Shown here in pieces: positions 51,163 through 62,803 of a DNA stretch of 64,000 nt. Positions within the stretch are counted from its first letter, which is position 1. Every line of letters starts with the position of its first letter. A model generated the notes under the pieces. The model saw only the letters and a program-made list of their open reading frames with translations, did no database searches and was not told the DNA's origin. Origin of the DNA: Begonia masoniana (Eukaryota > Streptophyta > Magnoliopsida > Cucurbitales > Begoniaceae); contig CM039508.1 of assembly GCA_022432975.1 (NCBI GenBank), forward strand, positions 18,823,330 to 18,887,329, read 5' to 3'. A program made the position numbers and the translations under genes.

Positions 51163-52396
51163 GATCAAAATGGAGAAACATCCTAAACCCTACAAGCTCG
51201 CCCGACTCAAAAAAAGGGGTGAGGTAACAGTCTCTAAACGTGCGCTAGTCACTATTTCAATCGGTGCCAAGAATAGAAATGAAATATGGTGTGACGTAGT
51301 GGGCATGGATGCGTGTCATCTATTGTTAGGAAGACCTTAGCAGTACGATTGTAAAGTATTACATGATGGAAGGGCAAACACCTACAGTTTCACTATTACT
51401 GGGGTTAAGGTGGTTTTGGTGCCAAACAAGCCGGTAAACATAACAAACAACACCAATATGTTGTCCTTAGCTCAATTTGAAGATGAATTGCAGACTACAG
51501 ATACTGTCTTCGTGCTGATTGGGAAAGAAATCTCGGGCTCGACAACAATTCCTGTGGAAGTGGATCCATTACTGAAGGAGTTTTCTGATGTCTTCCCTGA
51601 CGACCTTCTTGACCACTTACCCCCTCTGCGAGATTTACAGCACCACATCGACCTAGAGCCAAGCCCGAAATTGCCTAACATGCCGCATTATAGAATGAGT
51701 CCTAGAGAACATGAAGAGTTGTGCAAACAGGTCGAAGAGCTATTAGCAAAGGGACACATCAGGGAGAGCATGAGTCCGTGTGCTGTACCAGCTTTGCTTA
51801 CACCCAAGAGAGATGGCTCGTGGTGTATGTGTGTAGACAGTAGAGCCATCAACAAGTTCACAGTCAGGTACAGGTTTCTCATTCCTCGCTTGGATGATTT
51901 ATTAGATCAGATGAATGGAGCTACGATTTTTAGCAAGCTTGATTTGAAGAGTGGGTATTACCGGATCCGAGTCAGGCCTATGGATGAGTGGAAGACAGCC
52001 TTTAAAACTCAAAAAGGGTTATATGAGTGGCTAGTAATGCCCTTCAGACTTTCTAACGGCCCTAGCACTTTTGTGCGAGTGATGAACTAGTATTGAGTAC
52101 CTTTATCAGAAAATTTGCAGTAGTATATTTTGACGATATTCTGATCTATAGTGCGAGCCCTAAAGAACATCTACAACCCGTACGAGAGGTTCTTTGTGTA
52201 CTTCGCAAAGAAAAGTTCTATGCTACTGTCAAGAAGTGAGTGTTTATGGCTCGTGAAGTATTATTTTTGGGGTATGTTATCTCGGCTGACGGTCTGCACA
52301 TGGATGAGAGCAAAATTGAAGCAATTAAGTCTTAGCCAATGCCAGATTCGATCACTACAGTACGTAGTTTTCACGGATTTGCGTCATTCTATAGGC
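51163..52396 (+). pseudogene. Element e protease end and reverse transcriptase
   Basis: The frame resumes after LTR f with KHPKPYKLARL and CHLLLGRP, where the next tryptophan codon is TAG (51338-51340). Reverse transcriptase follows: [44 protein letters not shown] and, after a frameshift near 52085, [12 protein letters not shown]. It ends FASFYRRF where solo LTR g begins. Another TAG replaces tryptophan near 52335. Confidence 0.9.
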
Positions 52397-52401
52397 GTTT
52401 C

Positions 52402-54709
52402 TGTAACGACCCTTAAGCCTACCCTTATTTTCCCGTATAAAATTTTTCTTTTTATTATTCGTACAAACTTTAAATCTGGCCTTTGAGCGGAAATAAAACT
52501 TTTTAAAATCGAATCGGAATTGAAATCAATTTAAATCTATGTTTACAACTATTTAAATAACTTAAATCAATTAAATTAAAACTTAAACAATTAATTAAAA
52601 CAATTATTAAACAATTAAATTAAATCTATTATTATTTTATATTATATTATATATATATTATTTTTTTTTTTAATAAGGGGGCAATCGCCCAAACACAGGG
52701 CGATTATTCGCCCACTTTGGGGGCGAATAATCGCCTGTGGCGATTGCTCGCCATAGTTATGGCGAGCAATCGCCACTCCCTCTGGAATTTTCCAGAGGGG
52801 GCGATTGCTTGTGGCGAATGGTCCATTCAAAGGTGACCATTCGCCACAGCCTCTGGAATTTTAATTCCAGAGGCTGCTTCACCTCCTCCACTTCATGCCC
52901 TGCACCCACCTCTTCAACACAAACAAAACACAATTTCTTCACCTCCCTCGTTACTTCATCATATTACATTTCATACTTTTTCCATAAACCCACATTTCTA
53001 CACAACGACAGTACCGCTCAATCATCGACCCAAAACACAATTAAAACGAAATCAATTCCATAAAAACGAACCGCGTGGTTCCATTTAAAAATTCAACATA
53101 TCCTCCTGTTTCAAAATCAATAAAACATTTCAAAATACATCCAATTTCTCAAAACATCTTCTATTAACTATCTAGATTTTAACATCCTATAATATCTTAT
53201 CAAATTCTATCAACTAACCCAAAATACCGATAAACGTCCCCACTGGTCGAAATAACGCTCCGACTGCCAGCGCACTCCCGCGAGCCATCATTCGTCAACG
53301 TGCTCATACTTCAGGCGGAGGGACATCTTCCTCACCTGTCTCAATATCACCTACACCATAGAATTTAAACACGTGAGCTAGAGGCTCAGTAAATCTAAGT
53401 GAATGCACGTGGATGCTATGCGTATGCTGATTTAAACCATGCATCGTTTTTCATTTCTTTCATTTCATTTCATTTCATTTCATACTTGTCACCGGGGCTT
53501 CTCTCTCACTAGATAGGAGCGGCACATCCGGCGATTGGATAGCCCCTCGTATCTAACCGGGGGGAAGACATGCTTCATCCGACAGCCATGTCTGAACCAC
53601 CGCCACCGACGTGACCATCGTTCCATTCTTTACCTTTTTCATTTGTAAATACATGCATAGAAATTCGTTTTTCATGTTCGTTTTTGAAACAATGATGCAT
53701 GAACAAGTGTCGTGCTATAACAACGTAAAACAAGCGGAAACATACAATAATAGGTGACAACTTACAACTTAACAAGCTATAATTCTAACTACCCGACGCA
53801 TCTCCAATATCCTCGATCGACTCAATTCGTACGGTGTAGGCCTAGATGGCCAAACAAGTCACAGAGACTTACCTCGCGTCCGTTGTTCACCAAGCTTCGT
53901 CCACAAATGCTTGTTCACCTAAAAACATTCCACAACATACGTATTAAATCGAGTCTAAAATAACCAAACTCCAAAATCATTAACTCCTAACTAAGTGAAA
54001 CTCCCTAAAATTCTAAATCATCTCCTTGAGGCATTTAATCGAGCAACTCGTGCTCGCGATTCATCAAACTCCATTAATGGAGGTTTTTAAGCTCCAAGTT
54101 AACCAATGCTTCAATACACCTCAACAAATCGATGAACTAAGCTCCGACAACTATCAATACGTCTATTAGAGACATAACTAAGCTCATCCTATCAATTTCA
54201 AACATCGATCTACGTTTTCAACGAAAACTCTAACAAACCTTAATCGTTTTAAACTCTAAAAATTCGCTATCTAAAGTTCCGAAAGCTTAGAGCCTTACCT
54301 AAAGAGCGAAGACGGAGTAGAAACGTAAAGGCTCGAATCACCGGAGGAAGGAGATCGTCGCCGGAACGAAGAGTCGCCGGAGGAGGAAGAAAAGTCGCGC
54401 GCGAGAGGGAGAGGGAATGGAAGATTACGTGAGGGAGGAGAAAGAAATGAGGGATTTATAATTTTTATAAAATTGGTTTGCAAAATGACTAAATTGCCCT
54501 TCACTTCGATTTCTATTTATTCCTCCACTTAACTCGTTATTTAACTAACGATCTGATTTCCGAAAATTCTCGTATTTCACCACAAATTCAAATTTATTAA
54601 TACGGCTTCGTTAAAACTTTCCGTTCACAAAACGGGCTCAAACTGACGTATTCACAAAATGGCCGTATATATTGAAATAAAAATAAATCCCGTATAGCTG
54701 GGTGTTACA
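52402..54709 (-). mobile_element. Solo LTR g, copy 1, inserted in element e RT/RNase H
   Basis: It begins TGTAACGACCC and ends AGCTGGGTGTTACA, flanked by GTTTC (52397-52401, 54710-54714). It is 2,308 bases with no internal region. On the minus strand: TATA-like TTATAAATCCC near 54455, donor TAG/GTAAGG after 54299, micro-exon 53918-53873, donor GAG/GTAAGT and acceptor GGTGTAG before 53350. A cluster of five hairpins lies at 52699-52876. The frame at 54504-54295 is leader sequence without known similarity. Confidence 0.92.
52699..52876. repeat. Five consecutive perfect hairpins in solo LTR g
   Basis: Stems lie at 52699-52735, 52738-52775 (17-base arms, 4-base loop), 52778-52799 (CCCTCTGGAA arms), 52812-52846 (12-base arms) and 52847-52876 (14-base arms). 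They stand almost end to end and several share GGCGA/TCGCC. All are kept in copy 2 at 56271-56448; only a loop base differs. Confidence 0.95.
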
Positions 54710-54714
54710 GTTTC

Positions 54715-55567
54715 ATTTCCAACTTAGCAGCATCATGGCTCATATGACTGATTGTATGAAGGGAAAAAAATTTATATGGACTACGGAGGTAGACACAGCA
54801 TTTCACCTGATTAAAACGCAGTTGACTGCTGCGCCAATTCTGGTATTACCGGACTTCCAACAACCATTTGAACTACACACTGATGCCTCAAAGGTTAGAA
54901 TTGGTGCAATCTTGAGTCAAAACAGCAGACCAGTGACTTATTTCAGCGAGAAGTTGTCGGGTTGTAAGATAAATTATAATACTTACTATATGGAATTTTA
55001 TGCAGTTGTACAGGCAGTAAAGCATTGGCGAGACTACCTGTTTCACAAGGAGTTCGTTTTATATACTGATCACGTTTCGTTGCGACATTAGCACAGCCAA
55101 AATAAAGTTTCCCCTAAGCATGCCAGCGATGGCCTACTTTCAAAAGTTCCCCTTGTGGGTCAAGCACAAAGTAGGCCTGACAAACAAGTGCAGACGCCCT
55201 CTGAGTCGTTTGCAGTGAGCCTACTGTTTATTTGCCGAGTTGAGGTACCGGAATGGATTCTTTTTCTAATTTACTCGTTGATAGAGCCCTTTCTTTCGTG
55301 AGTTTGATGTTATACAAACATGTCAAAAATTAAATTTTCTTCTGCAAATGGTTTCTGTTTAAGGGGAATCAACTATAACGTTCCAGCTGGCATTTGCGGG
55401 ACAAAATAATCCAACAACTGCATGGTGAGGGGCCGTCGGTATAGACAGTAGGCTCCATTGATTCAAGCACCTACTATTGGCCTGCATGCTAAAATAAGGG
55501 AGCGTATGTACAATGGTGTCAATTCTGTCAGGTTTCGAAGGTGTCAGCGACTAATGTCGGGTATATA
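54715..55567 (+). pseudogene. Element e RNase H and noisy integrase start, copy 1
   Basis: RNase H follows solo LTR g (WTTEVDTAFHLIKTQL, ELHTDASKVRIGAILSQ, YTDHVSLRH then stop). From about 55090 the sequence matches 58679-59166 but with frequent single-base indels that destroy any frame. It ends at the duplication junction. Confidence 0.85.
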
Positions 55568-55967
55568 GCCTTTAAAACCTCAAAGGGTTATATGATTGGC
55601 CTATAATGCCCTTCAGACTTCTAACGGCCCTAGCCACTTTTTGTGCCGAGTGATGAACTCAGTATTGAGTACCTTTATCAGAAAATTTGCAGTAGATATT
55701 TTGACGATATTCTGATCTATAGTGCGAGCCCTAAAGAACATCTACAACCGTACGAGAGGTTCTTTGTGTACTTCGCAAAGAAAAGTTCTATGCTACTGTC
55801 AAGAAGTGAGTGTTTATGGCTCGTGAAGTATTATTTTTGGGGTATGTTCTCTCGGCTGACGGTCTGCACATGGATGAGAGCAAAATTGAAGCAATTAAGT
55901 CTTAGCCAATTGCCGGATTCGATCACTACAGTACGTAGTTTTCACGGATTTGCGTCATTCTATAGGC
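55568..55967 (+). pseudogene. Element e RT end, copy 2
   Basis: Repeats 51998-52396, including the FDDILIYSA motif and the FASFYRRF end. The first half has many small indels relative to copy 1. It ends at the GTTTC duplication of LTR g copy 2. Confidence 0.88.
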
Positions 55968-55972
55968 GTTTC

Positions 55973-58297
55973 TGTAACGACCCTTAAGCCTACCCTATTT
56001 TCCCGTATAAAATTTTTCTTTTTATTATTCGTACAACTTTAAATCTGGCTTTGAGCGGAAATAAACTTTTTAAAATCGAATCGGAATTGAAATCAATTTA
56101 AATCTATGTTTACAACTATTTAAATAACTTAAATCAATTAAATTAAAACTTAAACAATTAATTAAAACAATTATTAAACAATTAAATTAAATCTATTATT
56201 ATTTTATATTATATTATATATATATTATTATTATTTTTTTTTAATAAGGGGGCAATCGCCCAAACAACAGGGCGATTATTCGCCCACTTTGGGGGCGAAT
56301 AATCGCCTGTGGCGATTGCTCGCCATAGTTATGGCGAGCAATCGCCACTCCCTCTGGAATTTTCCAGAGGGGGCGATTGCTTGTGGCGAATGGTCCCTTC
56401 AAAGGTGACCATTCGCCACAGCCTCTGGAATTTTAATTCCAGAGGCTGCTTCACCTCCTCCACTTCATGCCCTGCACCCACCTCTTCAACACAAACAAAA
56501 CACAATTTCTTCACCTCCCTCGTTACTTCATCATATTACATTTCATACTTTTTCCATAAACCCACATTTCTACACAACGACAGTACCGCTCAATCATCGA
56601 CCCAAAACACAATTAAAACGAAATCAATTCCATAAAAACGAACCGCGTGGTTCCATTTAAAAATTCAACATATCCTCCTGTTTTCAAAATCAATAAAACA
56701 TTTCAAAATACATCCAATTTCTCAAAACATCTTCTATTAACTATCTAGATTTTAACATCCTATAATATCTTATCAAATTCTATCAACTAACCCAAAATAC
56801 CGATAAACGTCCCCACTGGTCGAAATAACGCTCCGACTGCCAGCACACTCCCGCGAGCCATCATTCGTCAACGTGCTCATACTTCAGGCGGAGGGACATC
56901 TTCCTCACCTGTCTCAATATCACCTACACCATAGAATTTAAACACGTGAGCTAGAGGCTCAGTAAATCTAAGTGAATGCACGTGGATGCTATGCGTATGC
57001 TGATTTAAACCATGCATCGTTTTTCATTTCTTTCATTTCATTTCATTTCATTTCATACTTGTCACCGGGGCTTCTCTCTCACTAGATAGGAGCGGCACAT
57101 CCGGCGATTGGATAGCCCCTCGTATCTAACCGGGGGGAAGACATGCTTCATCCGACAGCCATGTCTGAACCACCGCCACCGACGTGACCATCGTTCCATT
57201 CGTTTACCTTTTTCATTTGTAAATACATGCATAGAAATTCGTTTTTCATGTTCGTTTTTGAAACAATGATGCATGAACAAGTGTCGTGCTATAACAACGT
57301 AAAACAAGCGGAAACATACAATAATAGGTGACAACTTACAACTTAGCAAGCTATAATTCTAACTACCCTTTTTAAACTACCCGACGCATCTCCAATATCC
57401 TCGATCGACTCAATTCGTACGGTGTAGGCCTAGATGGCCAAACAAGTCACAGAGACTTACCTCGCGTCCGTTGTTCACCAAGCTTCGTCCACAAATGCTT
57501 GTTCACCTAAAAACATTCCACAACATACGTATTAAATCGAGTCTAAAATAACCAAACTCCAAAATCATTAACTCCTAACTAAGTGAAACTCCCTAAAATT
57601 CTAAATCATCTCCTTGAGGCATTTAATCGAGCAACTCGTGCTCGCGATTCATCAAACTCCATTAATGGAGGTTTTTAAGCTCCAAGTTAACCAATGCTTC
57701 AATACACCTCAACAAATCGATGAACTAAGCTCCGACAACTATCAATACGTCTATTAGAGACATAACTAAGCTCATCCTATCAATTTCAAACATCGATCTA
57801 CGTTTTCAACGAAAACTCTAACAAACCCTTAATCGTTTTAAACTCTAAAAATCGCTATCTAAAGTTCCGAAAGCTTAGAGCCTTACCTAAAGAGCGAAGA
57901 CGGAGTAGAAACGTAAAGGCTCGAATCACCGGAGGAAGGAGATCGTCGCCGGAACGAAGAGTCGCCGGAGGAGGAAGAAAAGTCGCGCGCGAGAGGGAGA
58001 GGGAATGGAAGATTACGTGAGGGAGGAGAAAGAAATGAGGGATTTATAATTTTTATAAAATTGGTTTGCAAAATGACTAAATTGCCCTTCACTTCGATTT
58101 CTATTTATTCCTCCACTTAACTCGTTATTTAACTAACGATCTGATTTCCGAAAATTCTCGTATTTCACCACAAATTCAAATTTATTAATACGGCTTCGTT
58201 AAAACTTTCCGTTCACAAAACGGGCTCAAACTGACGTATTCACAAAATGGCCGTATATATTGAAATAAAAATAAATCCCGTATAGCTGGGTGTTACA
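55973..58297 (-). mobile_element. Solo LTR g, copy 2 (part of the tandem duplication)
   Basis: 2,325 bases, GTTTC on both sides (55968-55972, 58298-58302). It differs from copy 1 by a few substitutions, homopolymer indels in the first 120 bases and a 14-base insertion near 57367 (CTTTTTAAACTACC). It is not an independent insertion, since target site and flanks are the same. Confidence 0.92.
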
Positions 58298-58302
58298 GTT
58301 TC

Positions 58303-60083
58303 ATTTCCAACTTAGCAGCATCATGGCTCATATGACTGATTGTATGAAGGGAAACAAATTTATATGGACTACGGAGGTAGACACAGCATTTCACCTGATT
58401 AAAACGCAGTTGACTGCTGCGCCAATTCTGGTATTACCGGACTTCCAACAACCATTTGAACTACACACTGATGCCTCAAAGGTTAGAATTGGTGCAATCT
58501 TGAGTCAAAACAGCAGACCAGTGACTTATTTCAGCGAGAAGTTGTCGGGTTGTAAGATAAATTATAATACTTACTATATGGAATTTTATGCAGTTGTACA
58601 GGCAGTAAAGCATTGGCGAGACTACCTGTTTCACAAGGAGTTCGTTTTATATACTGATCACGTTTCGTTGCGACATTAGCACAGCCAAAATAAAGTTTCC
58701 CCTAAGCATGCCAGGAGGATGGCCTACTTGCAAAAGTTCACCTTTGTGGTCAAGCACAAAGTAGGCCTGACAAACAGAGTTGCAGACGCTCTGAGTCGTT
58801 GCAGTGACCTACTGGTTATTTGCGAGTTGAGGTACCTGGAATGGATTCTTTTTCTAATTTACTCGTTGATGACCCTTTCTTTTCGAGGATTTGGGATGTT
58901 ATACAAACAGGTCAAAAATTAAATTTTCTTCTGCATAATGGCTTTCTGTTTAAGGGGAATCAACTATACGTTCCAGCTTGCAGTTTGCGGGACAAAATAA
59001 TCCAACAACTGCATGGTGAGGGGCACGTCGGTAGAGACAGTAGGCTCCAATTGATTCAAGCATCCTACTATTGGCCTAGCATGCGAAAAGAAGTGGAGCG
59101 ATATGTACAATGGTGTCAGATTTGTCAGGTTTCGAAAGGTGCAGCGACTAATGTCGGGTTATATATGCCTTTGTCAGTACCTTCTCAACCCTGGACCGAT
59201 ATCAGTATGAATTTTGTATTGGGACTACCCAGAACTCAGAGAGGTAATTACTCCATCTTTGTAGTTATTGATCGTTTTTTAAAGATGGTACATTTTATTC
59301 CCTGCAAGAAGACTACTGATACTGTTAATGTTGCCCAATTATTTTTTCAGAATGTTTGTCAGTTACATGGTCTACCTGCCTCTATCGTCTCCAATACAGA
59401 CACTAAATTCCTGAGTCATTTTTGGCGTAGTTTATTGAAAATGGTGAATACACATCTCAACTTTAGTAGTTCATATCATCCCCAGACAGATGGGCAAAAC
59501 GAAGTTGTTAATTGATCACTGGGCAATTTGTTGCGCTGTTTGGTTGGAGAACATGTGAAAAGCTGGGATCAAAAATTGTGCCAAACGAGTTCGCCCACAA
59601 CCATGCCATTAATCGTAGCACTGGTTTCAGCCCTTTTCATGTAGTATACTCGGCCATACCCCGGGGTCCCCTTGATTTAATGATTTTGCCCAGCAATTTA
59701 AAGAAACAGGGAAAAACTGAAGATTTTGTCAATAGCTTGTAGAACATTCACAAATCCATTCACGAGAACTTACAAAAGGAAAATCTGAAATATAAACGGG
59801 CGACGGATTGGAAGCGGAGACACGTTGATTTTCAGGTTGGTGATTTCGTATAGGCAGTTTTAACTAAAGAGCGTTTTTCTATTAGGGATTATAACAAACT
59901 ATCTTCCAAAAAGATTGACCCATTGGAAATTATCGTGAAGATCAATCCCAATGCTTACAGGTTAAAACTACCGAGTCATATTCGCACTGCTGACATTTTC
60001 AACGTCAAACAGTTGATTCCTTTCCGTGGTGATTATTCTGATGACGTTGTTGCTGACAATTTGCGGTCAAATTTTTCCTTCCC
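58303..60083 (+). pseudogene. Element e RNase H, integrase and C-terminus, copy 2
   Basis: RNase H (HTDASKVRIGAILSQ) is followed by KVGLTNRVADALSRC and the integrase zinc domain (HVGRDSR, CQICQVSKG). In the integrase core both catalytic aspartates are asparagine: DISMNFVLGLP in place of SMDF, and IVSNTDTKF in place of SDRD. The glutamate in DGQNEVVN remains, followed by a stop. TAG codons follow near 59741 and 59851. The C-terminal domain (INPNAYRLKLP, IFNVKQLIPF) is readable to the LTR. Confidence 0.9.
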
Positions 60084-60462
60084 TGGGGAGAACAACAAGA
60101 TCGGGTTTTTGGAACAACAAGATCGGGTTTCCCGAAGGCCTACTTCCGGGGCTCATAACTTTTAGACCAACTGCGCGAGCCTAGAAGTTTTATCGTCGTT
60201 TTATTAATAATTTCTATTATTTTCAATTTTATTATCTGAGATAATATAAATACTTTTTTTAGGGTTTGATTTGGAGATGATTGTTTTGATAAAAATTTGA
60301 CTCTCTTTACTCGTTTCTAATCTCTCTAGGATTCGACATTGTTGCCTAGGATCTGTTAATCGTGCGCGATTAAATAGATTTTTGAAGACAATTGCCTGAA
60401 ATCGTGCGCGATTCAACAGATCTTGTTAGTTCCAGAGTTTTCTTGAAATCACCGTTGCGTCA
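60084..60462 (+). repeat. 3' LTR of element e
   Basis: Matches the left LTR from about 60106 and ends GCGTCA before TGAAC. The first 20 or so bases are diverged; the start at 60084 is chosen by length (379 against 381). Confidence 0.78.
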
Positions 60463-60467
60463 TGAAC

Positions 60468-61341
60468 CAACTATGGTTGCTGTAGGCCAAATAATAGCTA
60501 AGTTATAAGATTATATCCATTTAAAACACAATCATAATTAGCCCAAAGCCTCAACAATAATCAAGATGAAACATAGAGTACAAATCAAAAGCCTAAATGA
60601 TCAAGTAATGCTACCACCAAAGAATACAACAACACTAACAAAAATGCTAATACCTCTTTGTAGATAGTGGGTAGCAAGAAAACTAAAAAAAAAAAAAAAA
60701 GATTTGCATTTTTTCACTACATATAAAAAGGATGAAGAATCAGCGTTAGCAAACATAAGTTAAATGTCAGGTAGCAAAATTATAAAGAAATTAATGAGAA
60801 AGTAAAAATTGATGGGACTAAATTAAAATAACTCACATCTCAAATGAACTAAAAGCATATTTTTCCCATTAATTTATCATGTGAACTTTGATTTTAAATC
60901 ATTAGTCATATATTTGTAAGTTATAGAATAGATAAATCTTAGAAATTCATTTACCGAATTGAAGAAGCATATATACTAATTATTGTTAATTGTTACTCAA
61001 AATTCTCATTTTGAAACTTCAATAATGTTTAGAGCTTGCATGCATCGAAGTCGTTGATGACTTGGTCTTATACCAATTAATTGAGTAATTTCAACGAGGA
61101 GTTTTGTGAATTTAAAAGTTTATAGAGCCTTTTTTAATTGTTTTTGGTGTATTTTCATAGAAACATATTTTACACGTAGATCAAAACTGAAGTGCAAATA
61201 CAAATGGCAAAACTGTGACATTAATAAAAAATTCAGTGCAGCCCCAGTAGTAGGAGTGCTTCGAGGCTCAAGAAAACGAGAAAGACAATGGAAAACAATA
61301 GTTGGCCACTACTGTGCTGGCATTTAGTGTAGTTGCATTCT
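60468..61341. other. AT-rich non-coding DNA
   Basis: No gene or repeat family is recognisable. It includes an A run near 60685-60701. A 73-codon frame at 61106-61327 shows no domain. Confidence 0.5.
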
Positions 61342-61745
61342 CAAACTGTAACGCCCCGAATTTTATAAATTTGATTCGCTACTCATAACGCTGAACAAAG
61401 CTAAGACAATCTGGGAAAATTTTTAAAAACCTCACTCGACGGTCAAAATTTGACCTTTATTTAAAAACATCAAGAAAACTTGTAGCGGAAATTCATTTGT
61501 ATAAAATAGGGTTAAAACAAAACACTAAAACAATACTTGTGTAACGATTAAAATAATAGAAACAATCAGTCAAAAGAACCGAGGACATAAATGTGTTGAA
61601 TATTTAAATATCTTAAATTCGAACACTTCTTCTGCCAAATAGTCTCAGCGGTAAGAGCAGAAACAGAAGACATCTTCCGCTAAATAGTTCCAACGGTAAA
61701 AGTAGAGGCAGAAGAGTCTCAGCGGTAGAAGTTGAACAAAATACA

Positions 61746-61998
61746 TCCACCGCTCACATCCACCGGTCACAAAACGACAAAATTTACTACCCATATCTAC
61801 CGCTCACATCCACCGATCATAAAACGACAAAATCTACTACTCACATCTACCGCTCACATCCACCGATCACAAAACGACAAAATCTACTACTCACATCTAC
61901 CACTCACATCCATCGATCACAAAATGACAAAATCTACTACTCACATCTACCGCTCACATCCATCGATCACAAAACGACAAAATCTACTACTCACATCT
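61746..61998. repeat. 50-bp tandem repeat in solo LTR h, about five copies
   Basis: Units contain CATCTACCGCTCACATCCAC, then CGATCACAAAACGACAAAAT and CTACTACT. They differ by a few substitutions. They correspond, on the opposite strand, to the CGGTAGATG repeats of LTR f. Confidence 0.9.
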
Positions 61999-62615
61999 AC
62001 TAATTGACTTTGACTTCTGTCGAACGACAGCATCTGCCGATCAACAGTAACATTCAACATCTACCGATTGATCTTTGCCATTCGACATCTGCTGAACGAC
62101 ACAGAACCACATTAGCATTTACACTCTAAACCATTGGACAACTCTGCCTACTAAAAGAACTTATAAATTTTATTGCAATCATTCAAAACAAATTAAAATC
62201 ACAACTTTCTAAAAATCCAGAATAGCAAGCTACAAATAAACCAATCGTGTTTTTATAGTCAGGATAATCCCAAAACATGTCAAAACATTAAAACTACTAC
62301 TGTCATTAAAATCTTCAGCACATTTCAACAACACACTTGTCCACTAAGACTTCATATACTGACATTTGTTAAACCGCCTCATCAGTGCACCAAACCGCGA
62401 CATAGATGTGCTCCATCAACTGCTCCTAGACTTCTGTAAACTCAGAGAATTCACCTTCAATTACTTCAGCACCTACATCACAAAACTCATCTATTTGCCT
62501 AATGCTAAATAAGTAGAGCAAATATGAATGAAATACTAAATTCATAAATCCTAATCATGTAGTTTCTACTTTCACATCTCAGTTTCATTTGTGTTTGTTC
62601 TCTAATTTGATCCTT

Positions 62616-62803
62616 CTGTTCGATGGGAAGTGGATCAGTTTTCCCAAAGTCATAACATCCTCTTCTCGATTAAAGGGTGGATTAGTTCCTTTAACAGCTG
62701 ATCTGATCCCCCTGTTCGATGAGAAGTGGACCAGTTTTCCCAAAGTCATAACATCCTCTTCTCGATTAAGGGGCGGATTAGTTCCCTTAACAGCTGATTC
62801 AAA
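62616..62803. repeat. Two-copy 96-bp direct repeat in solo LTR h
   Basis: Units starting CTGTTCGATG at 62616 and 62712 differ at a few bases. LTR f has the equivalent pair at about 49675-49865 (AATCCGCCCCTTAATTGAG motif), so the duplication predates both insertions. Confidence 0.85.

Larger units (their letters stand above)
51998..59166. repeat. 3.57 kb tandem duplication (copy 1 51998-55567, copy 2 55568-59166)
   Basis: RT end, solo LTR g, RNase H and integrase start occur twice in direct order. The junction at 55568 falls on a six-base GCCTTT shared by both parental ends (51998 and about 59167). The core (LTR g) is about 99% alike between copies. The 470-odd bases on each side of the junction carry many single-base insertions and deletions, in contrast to the rest. 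Confidence 0.93.
26997..60462 (+). mobile_element. Outermost decayed Ty3/gypsy element (e), interrupted by nested insertions
   Basis: TGAAC flanks it at 26992-26996 and 60463-60467. The left LTR is split by element d into TGATAT (26997-27002) and 47285-47659, together 381 bases. The right LTR is about 60084-60462 (379 bases; its first 20 bases are diverged). After the left LTR the primer site TTGGTATTAGAAT (47661-47673) resembles the initiator-Met site. Gag, protease, reverse transcriptase, RNase H and integrase follow in gypsy order, all broken by stops and frameshifts. Insertions d, f and g lie inside it. Confidence 0.8.

Noticed and set aside
54295..54504. 69-codon frame on the minus strand, duplicated at 57883-58092
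   Set aside because: It is the leader of solo LTR g, ends at the predicted first donor and has no domain similarity.
61106..61327. 73-codon ORF just left of solo LTR h
   Set aside because: No recognisable domain, AT-rich context and no splice or promoter support.
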